Source: Caprimulgus europaeus
Lineage: Eukaryota > Chordata > Aves > Caprimulgiformes > Caprimulgidae
Direction: 5' to 3'
Assembly (NCBI GenBank): GCA_907165065.1
Contig: OU015541.1
Location: forward strand, 11,833,001-11,897,000
DNA: 64,000 nucleotides
Shown: positions 62,291 through 64,000 of the stretch, piece after piece
Layout of the letters: each line of letters opens with the position of its first letter
How positions within the stretch are numbered: the first letter of the stretch is position 1
Notes under the pieces: model-generated
The model's input: the letters and a program-made list of their open reading frames with translations, nothing else
Database searches by the model: none
What the model was told of the DNA's origin: nothing
Position numbers and translations under genes: made by a program

Positions 62291-64000
62291 CAAGCATCGA
62301 CCTTACCCCTCCCTTGGAAACATGCTCTCAAGGTCCTTTGAAACACACTTGGTGTATAATGAACTCTTGAAGGATTGCATGTGCCTATTGGTATGTTCTG
62401 TTCTTCTCCACCCGTTGAGCTTTTGAGGGGGTGGATACCATCATCTGATTTGATGTGAACATTTAAAAATTTGAACCTACATCCCACAGGACTCCCATCA
62501 GTTTCTAGAAGCCAGAATAAACTCTTTCTCTTCATTTAGATTTGTCTGCAAAGTTCAAGGCTAATGTGGTCATCTAACAAAATTGCATTTCTTGACACTG
62601 CCTGCCTCCAGGAGAAATATATACTGAAGTGTTTCTGGTTTCTGTTTGGCAGACTTCTGGGGACTACAGCTAAAACAGGTTTACAGGAGTGGCAGATTCG
62701 CAGAGTAGAGGGTTGAAGGGTGAACTTAATTTGCTCCTCTCTCTTAAAATGCTGGGCCCTTGGGTCTGACATTGCTCTCTGCTGAACTTTCCAGCACTTG
62801 ACATTCAAGTCTTTTCAGAGTGAGTTATGAGGAGTTACGGAAACTCAGCAAATCAGCAGATACATGCCAAAGCTGGTGCCTACATCAGGAGTTTATATCG
62901 AGATGTTCGTTATTTCACTTAAACACACAGAGCAGTAGTTAGCTACCCGTGCTTCCACGTGTAACTCAAATGCAAAATGAAGGAAAGTACATTTAAAAAT
63001 AAAACATTTTTCTATCAAAAAATGTAGTTTTCTGAGCTTTTACTTCCCCAGCTGATCAAAAAAATAAAAGAGTACTGATACTAACAGTACTTAATGATAT
63101 ACAAGTATTGGAAGGTCTCTTAACTGTCTGAACAACAGGTTGCTACGTGACCACAGATCTACCCCTCACCTTCATTTATTACAAGAGTGACTTTGTATTA
63201 TGACACCATGCAACACCACAGCCAAGCTGACAACCCTTTATATCCACTTTGTTAAAAATTCAGTTGACTACATGCAAGGTTTTCTACCTGCATTCAATTA
63301 TCCACTCTTCTCTGATACTTTATTTGCAGATTAATTAGATGTGCCTACATCTTAGTTGTTTGCACATACAGGATTGGAAAATGACATGTTTAGCAGCTAT
63401 TAAAAATAAAGCTTTTAGGTTGAGAACATTGTTATGACCAAATGCCTGTTAAAAACTTAAATATATGGCTTTTGCCACTTTTTAAAGTCTAAATATCTGA
63501 ATTTATCAATATTGGTTTCCAGCTGCCCTCAAAATGCTTTCCTATGTAACTGATTGAGTCACACTTTGTTAGTTCCAATCACACTGCAGGTTTTTACTTG
63601 CTCTTTGAAAAAAATGAATCAATAATACATAGGTTTGTAGTGGGAAAGTCACATCTGAGAGTCCCCAAATGCTATAGCTCCAGACACAGCTGCCACCCAT
63701 CCCAAACCAGCAGAACACGGTCACCATCACTCCAACAACATATCTACGATGAAGCTGATTAGCATGGTAATTTAGAATAACTAACACTAATCAGGGTTGT
63801 AAAAATAAATACAAAAAAGGAAAAAAACAATCTTTTTTTTTTCTTCTACAATTCATTCTCCTTTCCAGTCTTGATACTGTACACTAAGGAAATGCAGATA
63901 CCAAGCCTTTCATGAAGGTCTAACTATCAACCTCACTTTCTTTCCTTCTGCAGTGACACTCTTTCTATCATTATGCAAAAACCCCATGTCCCTTGAGAAA
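62291..64000. other. Noncoding DNA, no gene seen
   Basis: Ordinary AT-rich sequence to the end of the window. A T10-type run lies at about 63,832-63,841. No supportable coding exon or known repeat. Confidence 0.5.

Overview
This window looks like nuclear DNA of a bird: AT-rich, with almost no CpG-rich sequence and no protein-coding gene that I can support. Two features point to a bird. The first is a 5'-truncated, minus-strand CR1 non-LTR retrotransposon at about 38,605-39,365, with the CR1 reverse-transcriptase C-terminus and CR1 3' end recognisable. The second is a long minus-strand solo LTR at about 29,415-30,566, whose upstream promoter-like part and internal repeats resemble endogenous retroviral LTRs I know from bird genomes. 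Every other open frame is short, has no recognisable domain, and is compatible with chance.

Layout: 1-8 kb is single-copy noncoding DNA with a perfect 5-copy 40-bp minisatellite (4,331-4,527), two old MIR-like SINE pieces and a perfect 14-bp-arm hairpin (5,823-5,853). 8-29 kb is noncoding with an AT-rich palindromic patch (8,289-8,342), further MIR-like pieces, and several blocks that read like conserved regulatory DNA, the clearest at 13,850-14,110 with three TAATTAC sites. 29.4-30.6 kb is the LTR with its own GC-rich tandem repeat. 30.6-38.6 kb is noncoding, with AT-rich tracts and a CTCF-like site. 38.6-39.4 kb is the CR1 copy. 39.4-64 kb is noncoding, with the best MIR copy (about 43,330-43,440), a TG microsatellite (44,326-44,356), more candidate regulatory blocks and a possible pair of small exons at 53,228-53,399.

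The most economical reading is a gene desert or a very large intron, perhaps near a developmental gene. That is inference only, because neither conservation nor transcription can be tested here. The items most worth checking are the splice-site-bounded mini-exons (21,384-21,417; 53,228-53,399; and 5,727-5,781 inside a MIR-like piece), the repetitive reading frames inside the LTR, the 40-bp minisatellite, and a recurring G4-5/T5+ motif scattered on both strands. I found no clear new biological system.
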